Of a stretch of 64,000 nt of DNA, positions 46,260 through 57,405 are shown piece by piece. The stretch is taken from assembly GCA_023614405.1 (NCBI GenBank), contig CM042686.1, positions 464,908,740 to 464,972,739 of the forward strand, read 5' to 3'. The notes under the pieces are model-generated. The model was not told the origin of the DNA, searched no databases, and saw only the letters and a program-made list of their open reading frames with translations. The first letter of the stretch is position 1; each line of letters begins with the position of its first letter. This stretch comes from Avena insularis (Eukaryota > Streptophyta > Magnoliopsida > Poales > Poaceae). The translations under genes were made by a program, and so were the position numbers.

Positions 46260-49025
46260 ACATCCCCAAGCTTAACTCCTGCTCGTCCTCGAGTAGGTAA
46301 GTGATAAAAAAGAAAGAATAATTTTTGAGGTGGCATGCACCATCACAATCTTGATCATGGCATTTATAAAACATTGATAGCTAGGATCATAGTACTTTAG
46401 CATAGCATGAAAGATAAAGTTCTAACAATAAGACACAGTAACTATGCATGCAACATGAAAAGACACAAACAAAAGATTCATGAATAACAATGCTTTGCAA
46501 GACGTTTGTTTGTTTCACATAAAGAAAACATATCATAGTGGCATTCAACTTGTCCCTCATAATGTAGCAAATCATAATTGCATAGGACACCTTCAAAGTT
46601 CATAAGGGTGACTAGATACAAATAGTTTAAGAACAAGCAATATCAAAGTTATGCATCAATCAACAAGTCTTGGGACAATGCACATAGAACTAAGAATGGC
46701 CACTATGCTCTCAAAATAGGTGCATAAAGATAGAAGGTGGAGACTCAATATAAAAGTGGAAGAAAGGCCTTCATAGAAGGAAGTAGGGATTCAAGTCTCA
46801 TAAAGAGCTAATTATGGTACTTATTAGCTTTCAGCTCTCATTGCCCCTATCATAAGCATCTTGAAGTGATTAAGGTTAAAGTGAACAAACTATGGTGTAT
46901 ATTCTTGACGAAGTATAAGTTGGAAATATCATGTCCCTTGAATATGAGGGCCGCTCCTCATGCTACTCAAGTTTAGTTACCGGTAAGTTCTTGTCATAGT
47001 AAGTACATGTGTATCATAGAGAACAGTCAACGGGGTACCCCTTGCCCGATGATACGGAAGAATCCCCATATCAAAATGACAAGGCAAGCAGACAACGAGC
47101 ATCTCGGCAATCTTCTTATTTACCATGGGAATATGGTGCTTTTTTCTCTCCTTCCTCTTTTCTCATAACTCTTTTTTTCTCTTTTCTTTTTTATCTTTTT
47201 TCTCAATACCTGACTCCTTTTTTTGTAAGAAGAATGCTTCATAGAAAGCTCATTATGGTTACGCTGCAGGTTTCCACCATGACAACATGGATTAGACCAG
47301 CGGCCTAGGCGTTTCTCTAACACATATACATAACTCCATGGACTTACATGCTCCCCTTTCATTTCACACCGATGACATCCATAGACAAAAGAGCATGATA
47401 TCAACTAGGTACAAAGTACAAGTGCAATGTTGAAAGCGTTCCCCATGACAGCATGGTTCTGCTAATCACCAATAAATAAGTGCAAGCATATACAACATAG
47501 ACGATGCAATGGTTCAAGTTTATTACGGGCAAGAAAAGTAAAGTGTGCCATCAAGTTCGTGAGAGCTTTAATCACTAGTTTTCTCATAACAAGTTTAATT
47601 CGGAAGGTAGATAAAAACATGAATATACTTGGAATAGAATATGCTAGTAGGTAGGTATGGTGGACTCTTTGGAATAACTTGGTTTAAGGAATTGGATGCA
47701 TGAGTGGAACTCATACTTGGCTATGGAGGCTAGCAAAAGACTGGGAGCGACCAACTACGAGAGCAATAATGGCCATAATCATGCAGAGCGACAAAACATC
47801 ATTAATCAAAGCATAAAGTGATACTACAAGTTGAAAACTAAAGGATCATAAAGGCTATGGTGACTTGGAATAGTCATAACATGGTGTGAGCATGCGCCAA
47901 GTCAACCCAAATAAAGCATCAAAGGAGAATACCACAATACTATGCTTTAATATACTAAAACAACGCATGATCCTTCCAAGGCACATTAAGCAATCTCAAT
48001 TGTTTATAACAAGTCATGCTACAATAAAGAATACTAAGCATAAAGCTAAAACAATATCGAGCATGGCATGACAAAGCATAGGCCACAGTCAATAACAAGC
48101 TCCTTTTTACCACTTAAGCATGAACGTTTCCTACTCTTTTCCAATCCAAACCAAACTATTTGAAAACCAATGTATGAAAGAGGGGGTCGAACCAATTTAT
48201 TCAGCAAACTAAGAAAACCAAGCAAACGAAAAACCAAAACAAAAACGAAAAAGAAGACGCTCCAAGAACAACACAACTATGCATTAAACAATAAAAATGA
48301 AGTGTTTGGAAGAAACCTGGGATTTTTATTGATGAAGAGGGGGATGCCTTGGGCATCCCCAAGCTTTGACGCTTGTACTTCTTGGATATTTCTCGGGGTG
48401 ACACGCGTGGCATCCCCAAGCTTCAGCTTTAGTCCATTCTTCATCTCATTACTCATTCCTTCCATACACCTGGAATTTTTCCTTCATACAAATCTTCACA
48501 CAATCTTTATTAGCAACATTAGTGCACTCAAGATAATAAGTCTTTAGGTTCAGTTCCAACACCAATAAAACTTCCACTAAAACACAAGCTACTGTAGCAC
48601 TTCCCTCAAAAAGCTCAATTCCCCAAAAGAACTCAAAAAGGAACCAACAAGAAGCAAATGCAAATAATGGCAGAAATCTGTCAAAACAGACCAGCAGGTA
48701 AAGACGGATTTTTACGAAGACCTTCTGTTGCTGAAATCGAAAAGTGTTAAACTAACGAAAGTTATACAACAACCTGGGGCAGAAGCACAAAAATTCACGC
48801 CTCAAAAGGACGTACAGAGATTTTACATGAATTTTTACGGTGAAGCACAGAAATCTGTTTCGAGACAGCAACTTCCCCAATCATTAGTTCTCTCTCATTA
48901 GAGGTTACTCTTGGCACAAAAAGCAAATAAAAAGGATAAGAAGCGGTTATTACAGAGGTAATAACTTCCAAGACTCATCTAAAACTTTCGGGTTATCTCC
49001 CAATAAGTACTTTTCTTTAACGCCT
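46260..49025 (-). other. Polypurine tract and non-coding 3' internal region of element Y
   Basis: Begins acatccccaagcttaac. Collinear with 35672-38348 of element X. A pyrimidine-rich run at about 47140-47230 (many tttttctctt-like blocks) is not seen at the matching place in X. Holds the same 9-bp inverted repeat at 48340-48360. No coding frame. Confidence 0.55.
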
Positions 49026-49829
49026 TTAAGTTAGGCATAATAGTTTGAGAAGATGCTCACATAGGAAATATGAATTGAAGTAAAAGAGAGCATCAAGAAG
49101 CAAATTCAAAACACATTTAAGTCTAAACCACTTCCTATGCATTGGAATCTTGTAAGGAAACAAGTAATGAAAGCACAAAGCAACAAGCATAGGAAAGCAA
49201 AACAAGTGCAACTTCAAATTTTTCAAAATAAAGAGGGGAAACTTAATGTTGTTAAGATACATAAAACCATGTTTCCCTCTCTCATAATAACTTTTAGTAG
49301 CATCATGAATAAAATTAACAATATAATTATCACATAAAATATTCTTATCATGAGCCACATGCATAAAAGAATTACTACTCCCCACATAAACATACTCATT
49401 CTTATTAATTATAGTGGGAGCAAATTCAACAAAATAGCTATCATTATTATTCTCATCACCATAATCATCAAATATAGGAGGCATATTGTAATCATAATTA
49501 ATTTTCTCCTCAATAGTAGGTGGACTGAAAATATCATATTCACCATTGTAATCATCAAATATTGGAGGTTTGGTATCATCATAAGCAATAGAATAGCTAT
49601 TTTCTAAAGCTGGGGAACTAAAAAGATCATTTTCATAAAAACTAGCTTCCCCAAGCTTAAACTTTTCCATAGCATTGGCAATAATGGTGTCCAATGAATT
49701 CATATTAACGACATTGTTATTAGCATGCAAATAAAGTTCCATAGGTTTTTTAATTTTCTCTTCAAACACTTCATGTCCTAACTCAAGATAAATACTATAA
49801 AGCTCTCTAATTTTTTTGTTGTTTTCCAT
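49026..49829 (-). CDS. Orphan ORF of element Y (267 codons), function unknown
   Basis: Intact frame from MENNKKIRELYSIYLELGHE to a stop at 49026, beginning 104 bases after the primer binding site. Residues ~65-125 carry a repeated acidic PPIFDDY motif (two copies plus related FSPPTIEE). The C-terminal ~115 residues match the element X ORF (YYERGKHG, YKIPMHRKWFRLKCVL, DALFYFNSYFLCEHLLKL). The N-terminal parts of the two proteins look unrelated, so the C-terminal block is a module joined to different starts. No known retroelement domain. Homology could partly reflect conserved RNA or DNA near the 3' end rather than protein selection. Confidence 0.62.
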   Translation of the reverse strand: MENNKKIRELYSIYLELGHEVFEEKIKKPMELYLHANNNVVNMNSLDTIIANAMEKFKLGEASFYENDLFSSPALENSYSIAYDDTKPPIFDDYNGEYDIFSPPTIEEKINYDYNMPPIFDDYGDENNNDSYFVEFAPTIINKNEYVYVGSSNSFMHVAHDKNILCDNYIVNFIHDATKSYYERGKHGFMYLNNIKFPLFILKNLKLHLFCFPMLVALCFHYLFPYKIPMHRKWFRLKCVLNLLLDALFYFNSYFLCEHLLKLLCLT

Positions 49830-49933
49830 TAAGCCTAACTAGTGAAAACAAGAAACAAAAAGACAAAATTGCAGAACCTAAAAGAAATAACTTTGAGCAC
49901 TCACACCGGAGGATGTGAGTACCTTTTACCTTA

Positions 49934-49953
49934 CCTCCCCGGCAATGGCGCCA
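49934..49953 (-). other. Primer binding site of element Y
   Basis: TGGCGCCATTGCCGGGGAGG on minus, 10 bases inside the LTR end at 49964. Confidence 0.85.
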
Positions 49954-49963
49954 TAATATAGCT

Positions 49964-50605
49964 TGATGTCTACGCACTTCTATTCTTGTAGATAGTTGTT
50001 GGGCCTCCAAGTGCAGAGGTTTGTAGAACAGCAGCAATTTCCCCTTAAGTGGATTACCCAATGTTTATCGAACTCAGGGAGGAAGTGGTCAAAGGTATCC
50101 CCTCTCAAGCAACCCTGCAATCAAGATACAAGAAGTCTCTTGTGTCCCCAATACACCCAATACACTTGTCAGGTGTATAGGTGCACTAGTTCGGCGAAAA
50201 GATAGTGAAATGCAAGTGGTATGGATATAAGACAATAGTGCTAGAAAATAGCTTGATGGCGTGGAAGAGACTAAAGACAAACTGAAATAAAGATGGAAGC
50301 AAGAAAACATGTAACATATCTAGTTGCAAACGGTGTTTCAATGCTTAGAAACAAGGCCTAGGGATCATACTTTCACTAGTGAACACTCTCATATAAATAT
50401 CTTCTCTTTATGATACTACTCTTAACTACTCTCCGGTTCGACACTCTAATCCATGGCAGGGCTATAACAGCACACCTCAAAGTTCGCTTTCCGCATCTAT
50501 ATAACCCCACACTGTCACCTTGAGCACTAGATGGTTCAAACAAACACCACAATTTCATAAAGACACCCAACTCCAAAAATAACTCATAACAAGTATTTGT
50601 AATCT
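49964..50605 (-). repeat. Truncated 5' LTR of element Y
   Basis: Matches the Y LTRs from TGATGTCTACGCACTTC up to caagtatttgtaatct and then stops. The remaining ~760 bases of the LTR are absent and Gypsy internal sequence begins at 50606. Confidence 0.9.
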
Positions 50606-50609
50606 GAAG

Positions 50610-53251
50610 ATGAAGTTGGCACCCACCGTGGGGATAACGGCGCTAGCAGGGGTCAAGATCCGGACGGGAAACTTCATCGCCACCAGAGAACGCATCGTCT
50701 CCAGGCTCGTCCAGCGCTTTGGAGCGCTGGACTTCGTCAGCGACAACGCTGGCTGCTTCGGCACGCGACCACTTCCGTGCAACGGCCTCTTCGTCAAGCT
50801 CGGCGTGCACAAGGTCTACGTTGCTGTGGACATGTCATGTGTTCATCCGCGGCACGTCGTCGAGGCAGGGGAGCCTCCCCTCACCATGGTTCGTGGGGCG
50901 CGTATCACTCGCTCCCCGGACCGTGCAGAGGTGATGATGACTGCGCCTGGTGTGGGCGCAAGCAAGGATCCGGTGCCAGATCCGGAGGTAACGCCTAAGG
51001 CACCGAGGAAAGGTAGAGGTCCTCCACTAGAGAGGCCAGAAAATGTGCTGAGGGAAGCTATGGATAGCTTGGCAAACCCGGTAGCAGCATTGGTAGATCC
51101 GGCTTAGGCACAGGCCGAGCTAGAGGAAACTAGGCAGAAAATTCTAGAGGGAGCGAAAAAGATTGTTGCGGCTCAGCAGTCGTTGAACATGACGCTGCGT
51201 GAGTACGCAAAGGCAAACAAAGTAGATGCTGTAGAAGTGAAGGGGAGAAATCTCATGAGCGAAATGAACAAAGAAGGTGATACTCGGATTGAAGAGTCTG
51301 AAAAGTGTTTGTCCGTAGGGCTGCCGAAGTACAGTACCTCGGCGAAAAACCTCAGAGCAGCGGATGCAGCTGCATCCGAGCTAGAGGGCTGACGGGTGAA
51401 GCCCGTCAGAGACAGCAAGATCGGGTCAATGAGTTGGTCGGATCACGAACAGGCAAAATCAGGAACTGCTCAGGGCAAACCCGGAGAGAGCTGGGGCCTC
51501 CAAGATCGTTCATTCGGCGGTGGGTAACCCGGAGAAATCCGCTGGAGCCGCATCATCTCCTCATGGTGGTCCAAGGAGAGAGGAGGTAGTAACCTCGGCC
51601 AGGAGAAACAAGCAGATTATTCCGTATGACCCGACAAGGGCAGGAAAGGCAAAAGAAGTACAAAGAAACGACGATCGACAGAGTGTAAGCCGAGGTGAAG
51701 CTGGCCGAGGTAACCGTGACCAAGGCAATGCTGGTCAAGGAAACGCTGTTAACGGCAATGCCGGACAGCGCAACTCTATAGGACAACTGCAACAGCGGAA
51801 TATACCAAGGCAAGAGCAAAGTGCCGGCCGAGGTATGCAACAGAGAGATGCTCCACGAGAGCGAGACCGGTACAACGATGGAGATTCATAAATGGTAAAT
51901 GGAGGATACCCAAGGCCGGACTATCATGTGATAGGGTCGAGATTGGGAAGCAGGGATTTGATGCCGGATGATGCCAGGTTGAAACTGGATCGACTGTATA
52001 GGTCGGAGCAGATTGAAAGTCAAGGTCCTCCGGGTCCTGCGTGTTTTGGACCCCGGATCATGAAAGAGCCACCGATACCTAACTTCCAGTTACCCAGAGG
52101 CACGAAGACGTATGACGGCAGCACTAAGCTGGAGGATTGGTTGATAAATTATGCTACGGCTGTGAAAATTGCCACAGGCAACTTGAGGTGGGCAGTACGA
52201 TACGTACCCCAGATATTGGAGGGCCCGGCAAGGGTATGGCTGAACAATTTGCCACCCGGAAGAATTAATTTACTAGATAGATTTTGAAGAGATGTTCATC
52301 AGCAATTTCTCGAGTACGTATCAGAGGCCGAATAGGCCACATACCCTAGCTATGTGAAAGCAAAGACCAAATGAGACGGATTGGGAGTTTTTAACCCGGT
52401 GGTGTACCGTAAGAAACTCATGTGAGGGCGTGATAGAATCACAGGCCATAGCGTGGTTTGCATAGGGATGCAGATATGCAAGTGAACTGTGGCAAAAGTT
52501 ACAAAGGAAGATGCCAACTACATTGGCAGAGATGATCCAGATTGCTGATTCGTATGCCTTGGGCGATCCAACTCAACCTAGGCTCGTGTCCAACGAGTCG
52601 AATGAGGAGTACTACCAGAGAGATGGAGCCGGATCATCCCGGAGGAATGATTACAGAGGTAAAAGGAGGTATGATAGACCGGATCACCGGTACAGTTCGC
52701 AACAAGTTGCAGCTGTGAATCAAGATCAGACCGGAACAGGAAGCAATCAACGTCAGAAAACTGAAGGCCAACAATGGACACCAAGAAACGATGGCAAGAA
52801 AACTTGGACGCCAGAGCAAAAGAAACAGTGGCAAGAAAGGAAGGACCGTCTGAGGTACACCTATGAGTCGATGTTGGATCAGCCGTGTAAATTTCACACG
52901 CCAAATCCGAGTAACCTAGTGGGTCATACAACGAGGCAATGTGAGTGGATGCGCAAGATAGAACAAGGTGGTTCGGGGAATGCTCAGGCACCCCGGAATG
53001 ATCAACCTCGGCAGGAGTTACCCCGGCAGCAATTGCTCTCCGGAGCGAACACGCAACAACTAATGTTGCGTCCCCCTCTGCCGAGGTATGACAACAATGA
53101 GAGAAGGGATGCAGTGCATCAGGTGGAAAATCAGCACCAGCCGGATCAGAGGTACCCCAGAAATGAGGGAAGAAATGAGTACAGAGAGCATCACCAGAGC
53201 TATTGTGTGTTCACAACTGAGCAAACAGATAGAAAGAGCTTGCAGTGCTGA
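50610..53251 (+). pseudogene. Gag region of the Tat-type Gypsy element
   Basis: Pieces: 50610-51392 (one TAG at 51104-51106 inside; TGA at 51390-51392), a frameshift before 51520, 51520-52287 (TAA at 51889-51891), a frameshift near 52285, then to 53251 with a TAG near 52464. The capsid domain includes GTKTYDGSTKLEDWLINYA and ILEGPARVWLNNLPPG at about 52100-52265. Low-complexity QGNAVNGNAGQ repeats lie at ~51710-51770. A nucleocapsid-like Cys/His motif (CKFHTP..GHTTRQC) is at ~52888-52945, in a basic Arg/Gln-rich tail. Gag would form the particle and bind RNA. Not functional as it stands. Confidence 0.85.
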
Positions 53252-54016
53252 CATATGGAGGTCAATGCGGTAATGCCAGCGGTGACGAGGTACATGCCTT
53301 GGTCGGACCAGGAAATCACCTAGAACATCAACGATCATCCCAAGCTTATGCCGAGTCCTGGTTCGTATGCGTTAGTGCTAGACCCGACATTCATTGGGCC
53401 TAACATCAATGTGAGGTTCTCAAAGGTACTGATTGACAATGGCAGTAGCATTAACATCATGTATGCGGATACAATGCGCAAGTTGGGTATCTTGGAGAAC
53501 ATGCTCCAGGCTACAAGGACAACTTTCCATGGTATTGTACCAGGCATTTCTTGTGAGTCCATAGGCAAAGTCCGGATTGACATGCTATTCGGCACGAGAG
53601 ATAATTGCCGAACTGAGAATCTTGAGTTTGAGGTGGTGAACTTGGAAAGTGCGTATCACGCGTTACTCGGAAGACCAGCATTGAACAAGTTCATGGCAAG
53701 CTGCCACATCAGTTATCTGAAGATGAAGTTGCCCGGGCCAAATGGAGTGATTACCATTGCTGGAGATTTCCGACGTTCCATTGAGTGTGCCTCAGCCGGG
53801 TCTAACCTAGCCGAGTCACTCGTGATTGTGCAAGAGAAAAGAAAAATCCAAGAGGAGGCGGCATTAGCTCAGTCCGCGCAGCAGTATATGCTGGCGCTGA
53901 GCAACCCACATGGAAGTGTCTCCTTCCAAGCCACGAAAGATACCAAGAAGATTCCCATTGATGATATGTTCCCAGAGCACACCGTAACAATTGGTGCCGG
54001 GTTGAATGATAAATAG
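53252..54016 (+). pseudogene. Retropepsin-like protease region
   Basis: In the gag frame after stops at 53249-53251 and near 53322. VLIDNGSSINIMYADTMRKL (53428 onward) carries the aspartic protease active site as DNGSS, and ALLGRPALNKF (~53662) is the usual later Gly-Arg motif. It ends at a TAG (54014-54016) and continues in the same frame into RT, so a single stop separates the two. The enzyme would process the polyprotein. Confidence 0.85.
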
Positions 54017-54829
54017 GAAAGCGAGCTCGTCGACTTCCTCTATGAGAATCGGGATATTTTTGCTTGGTCTACACAGGACTTGCAAGGTGTTCCGAGGGAG
54101 TTGGCCAAGCACTCTTTGAACGTGAGACCTGGAGCAAGGCCGGTGAAGCAACCTCTCTGCCGCTTCGCCGAGGATAGGAGAAAAGTCATTGGAGACGAGA
54201 TAGCTCAGTTGCTAGCAGCAGGATTTATCATGGAAGTACTATATCCGGATTGGCTCTCTAATCCGATGCTGGTGGAGAAGAAGAAGGATGATCCGAACGT
54301 GGCAGTGGTTTGGCGTATGTGTATCGATTACATGAACCTGAACAAGGCGTGTCCAAAAGATCCATTTCCACTGCCGAGGATAGATCAGGTCATAGACTCA
54401 ACCGCGGGATGTGAACTGTTGTCATTCATTGATGCATATTCTGGTTTCCACCAGATACCTCTGAATCCGGATGATCAAATAAAGACCGCATTTATCACCC
54501 CATATGGGGCTTATTGCTATCGCACCATGCTGTTCGGTTTACGTAATGCAGGTGCAACGTACCAAAGATGTATGCAAAAATGTTTGCATGACCAAATAGG
54601 TCAAAATGTACAAGTGTATGTGGATGATGTGGTTATCAAGACCAAGGAAAGAAAAACGCTCCTTGACGATATCAGGCAGACATTCGCAAACTTAAGAAGG
54701 TTCCGAATGAAGCTTAACCTGGAAAAATATAACTTCGGTGTCCCGGCTGGAAAATTACTCGGATTTCTCGTCTCCAGCCGAGGTATCGAAGTTAATCCAA
54801 CTAAGATCCGGGCCATTGAAGTCTGCTGA
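54017..54829 (+). pseudogene. Reverse transcriptase domain
   Basis: Motifs in order: ESELVDFLYENRDIFAW, CIDYMNLNKACPKDPFPLP, LLSFIDAYSGFHQIPL, FGLRNAGATYQRCMQ and the catalytic VYVDDVVIKT (about 54614-54640), then FLVSSRGIEVNPTKI. The YVDD box and the first catalytic Asp (FIDAYSG) are intact. A TGA at 54827-54829 and a frame change before 54895 break the link to RNase H. Confidence 0.92.
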
Positions 54830-54894
54830 AGTGTCTTAACGATGTACAGAAGTTCACTAGGTGCCTGGCATCATTAAGTCGGTTTGTATGTCGG

Positions 54895-55356
54895 TTGGGA
54901 GAAAAGGCATTGCCTCTCTACCAACTCATGAAAAAGTCGGATAAGTTCGTTTGGACGCCACAGGCCGATGAAGCCTTTGCCCACTTAAAAAAGATGTTAG
55001 CCACTGCACCAGTGTTAGCCTCTCCACTATCAAAGGAGCCAATGTTGCTCTACATAGCCGCAACCAACCGAGTTGTAAGTGCAGTGATTGTAGTAGAGCG
55101 CGACGAAGAGGGTAAGTCGGTGCAGAGGCCAGCGTATTACTTGAGAGAGGTATTATCTGCCTCAAACCAGAACTACCCGCACTTTCAAAAGGTGGCATAT
55201 GGTGTCTATATGGCAGCAAAGAAGTTAAAGCATTACTTTGAGGAGCACCCCATCAAAGTAATATGTGAGGCTCCCATATCCGAGATAATGGGTAACAAGG
55301 ATGCAAGTGGTCGAATCACAAAATGGGCAATCGAACTAGCTCCTTATGCACCATAG
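54895..55356 (+). pseudogene. RNase H (retroviral type) domain, degenerate
   Basis: Follows the RT thumb-like part. LMKKSDKFVWTPQADEAF, then VERDEEGKSVQRPAYYLREV and YPHFQKVAYGVYMAAKKLKH are typical of the first RNase H of Tat-type elements. It ends at a TAG (55354-55356), in the same frame as the following ORF. Confidence 0.85.
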
Positions 55357-55389
55357 TATGACAGAAAAGAAGCAATCAAGTCTCAGGCT

Positions 55390-57405
55390 ATGGCAAACTT
55401 TTTTGTGGACTGGGCCGAGGTAAAATACGAACCACCGCCACCGGATCCGAACTACTGGAGGATGCACTTTGACGGGTCAAAAACAAAAACCGGGCTAGGC
55501 GCTGGAGTTGTGCTTACCTCGCCAAAGAAGGACCAGCTGAAATATGTGCTGCAAATCCATTTCGCGGCATCGAACAATGTCGCAGAGTATGAAGCACTTG
55601 TGCATGGGCTCAAGGTAGAAAAAGAGATTGGTATACATCGGATCATATGCTTTGGCGACTCGGATTTGGTGGTACATCAAGTATCAGGACTGCGGGACGC
55701 CCTTGATCCAAACATGGCACTGTACAGATTTCATGTACAGAAGATATCTGGTTACTTTGAGGGGTGTGAATTTCACCATGTACCCCGGGTGGAAAATGAG
55801 GCTGCCGACATGCCGTCGAAGCTCGGATCAACCCGACAAGCAATTCCACTAGGTGTAGCATTGGAACACCTCAGAAAACCATCTATCAGGTTGTCCCCAG
55901 GAACCGACTCAATCTATGTCACGGAAGATATAGAATCCGAAGCTGAGCCAATGGACATTGACATGGGAGGTGGTGCGCGAAACCCGGGGACCGCATCAGC
56001 AAACCCGAGGACTGCCTCAGCGAACTCGGGGACTACCTCGCAGGACCCGGGGACTGCTCAGCGTGATCCGGTTGAAGTTATGCCGGTGGATCAGATGGAA
56101 ATTGATGAGGATGTGTTCCCTGCACGAGCAATACCAGCTTGGGCACTGCCTATATTTCAATTCCTGAAAGATGGAACGTTACCCACTGAGGAGGTGTTAT
56201 CCAGGCAAACTCAGAGGAGAGAAAAGGCATACACAATTATCAATTCCGAGTTGTACAAGCAGAGTGTCACCAATGTCCTCCAGCGATGCGTTGACCCGGA
56301 AGAAGGGCTTGACATCCTCCGAGATATACACCAAGGAGAGTGCGGGCATGATGCCTCGTCCCGAGCCTTGGTGGCAAAAGCATTCCGGCATGGATTCTAC
56401 TGGCCCAGTGCCTTAGAACAAGCAGAAGATCTGGTGAGAAAATGCAATGGTTGTCAGAGGTACGCTACCAAGACACATATGCCAATGTCGAAACTCAAGA
56501 CCATACCAATTACATGGCCATTCGCCGTATGGTGCTTGGATATGGTTGGCCCGTTCAAACCAGCAAGGGGAAATATGACTCACATTTTGGTCATGGTGGA
56601 TAAGTTTACAAAGTGGATCGAAGTAAAGCCTATAAGGAAATGTGATGGAGCTACGGCCGTAACATTTCTCAAAGACATCATCTTGAGGTACGGTTACCCA
56701 CACAGTATCATAACTGATAATGGCACAAATTTTGCGGAAGGAGCATTTGCGCGCTTCTGCCGGGACAAGAAGATCCGACTCGACGTAGCCTCGGTAGCCC
56801 ACCCCGCATCGAACGGACAAGTGGAAAGATCCAACAGATTAGTATTATCTGGGATAAAACCTCGGCTCATTGAACCGCTGCAAAGATCAGCGGGGTGCTG
56901 GATAGAAGAACTACCAGTGGTACTGTGGAGTTTAAGAACAACTCTGAATCGATCAACAGGCTATACGCCGATTTTTCTGGTATATGGGGCAGAAGCTGTA
57001 TTATCAGCCGACATAGAGCATGATTCGCCTAGGGTCGCCCAATACACAGAAGCCGAAGTGCAAGAAGCCCAGCAAAATGATGTTGATCTGCTGGAAGAAG
57101 CGAGAGAACTGGCATTGTCCAGATCTGCCATATATCAGCAAAATCTCCGACGCTATCATAGCCGGAAAGTAAGCCCCCGAGTCTTTCGGGAAGGCGATCT
57201 GGTGCTCCGATTGGTACAGCGTACTGCCGGCATGCATAAATTATCCCCCCCATGGGAAGGGCCGTTCATAGTGAGCAAAGCATTGCACAATGACTCTTAT
57301 TATCTTATAGATGCAAAGCCACAGGAAAAGAACAAGGCAGACAGGTCCGGCGAGGAATCTAAGCGCCCATGGAATGTAGCTCTACTTCGTCCTTTCTACA
57401 CTTAG
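55390..57405 (+). CDS. Archaeal-type RNase H and integrase, 671-codon open frame
   Basis: Residues ~18-150 form a second RNase H: HFDGSKTKTGLGAGVVL, VAEYEALVHGL, FGDSDLVVHQVSG and EAADMPSKLGS supply the acidic residues. Residues ~198-225 are a 7-residue repeat linker. The integrase follows: zinc-binding HQGECGH and KCNGCQRYA (~312-357), catalytic Asp in CLDMVGPF (codon 56539-56541), Asp in ITDNGTNF (56716-56718) and Glu in NGQVERSNR (56824-56826), and a C-terminal domain ending WNVALLRPFYT. Catalytic residues look intact. The enzyme would insert the cDNA into the genome. The frame begins after an upstream stop, so the start Met is not native. It stops about 600 bases before the convergent antisense gene ends. 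Confidence 0.93.
   Translation: MANFFVDWAEVKYEPPPPDPNYWRMHFDGSKTKTGLGAGVVLTSPKKDQLKYVLQIHFAASNNVAEYEALVHGLKVEKEIGIHRIICFGDSDLVVHQVSGLRDALDPNMALYRFHVQKISGYFEGCEFHHVPRVENEAADMPSKLGSTRQAIPLGVALEHLRKPSIRLSPGTDSIYVTEDIESEAEPMDIDMGGGARNPGTASANPRTASANSGTTSQDPGTAQRDPVEVMPVDQMEIDEDVFPARAIPAWALPIFQFLKDGTLPTEEVLSRQTQRREKAYTIINSELYKQSVTNVLQRCVDPEEGLDILRDIHQGECGHDASSRALVAKAFRHGFYWPSALEQAEDLVRKCNGCQRYATKTHMPMSKLKTIPITWPFAVWCLDMVGPFKPARGNMTHILVMVDKFTKWIEVKPIRKCDGATAVTFLKDIILRYGYPHSIITDNGTNFAEGAFARFCRDKKIRLDVASVAHPASNGQVERSNRLVLSGIKPRLIEPLQRSAGCWIEELPVVLWSLRTTLNRSTGYTPIFLVYGAEAVLSADIEHDSPRVAQYTEAEVQEAQQNDVDLLEEARELALSRSAIYQQNLRRYHSRKVSPRVFREGDLVLRLVQRTAGMHKLSPPWEGPFIVSKALHNDSYYLIDAKPQEKNKADRSGEESKRPWNVALLRPFYT
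55981..56064 (+). repeat. Four 21-bp in-frame repeats in pol
   Basis: Units aacccggggaccgcatcagca, then three variants, each 21 bases, encode NPGTASA, NPRTASA, NSGTTSQ and DPGTAQR between the second RNase H and integrase. Each carries a cggggact-like core resembling the polypurine tract of the same element (cttcggggacta at 63282). Confidence 0.88.

Larger units (their letters stand above)
44850..50605 (-). mobile_element. Element Y: minus-strand non-autonomous LTR element, 5' LTR truncated
   Basis: On minus: truncated 5' LTR (50605-49964), primer binding site from 49953, one ORF 49829-49026, non-coding region, polypurine tract next to 46260, complete 3' LTR 46259-44855. tttat (44850-44854) is the likely target duplication; its partner is lost because the other end is deleted at 50605/50606. 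No gag-pol genes. Confidence 0.85.
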
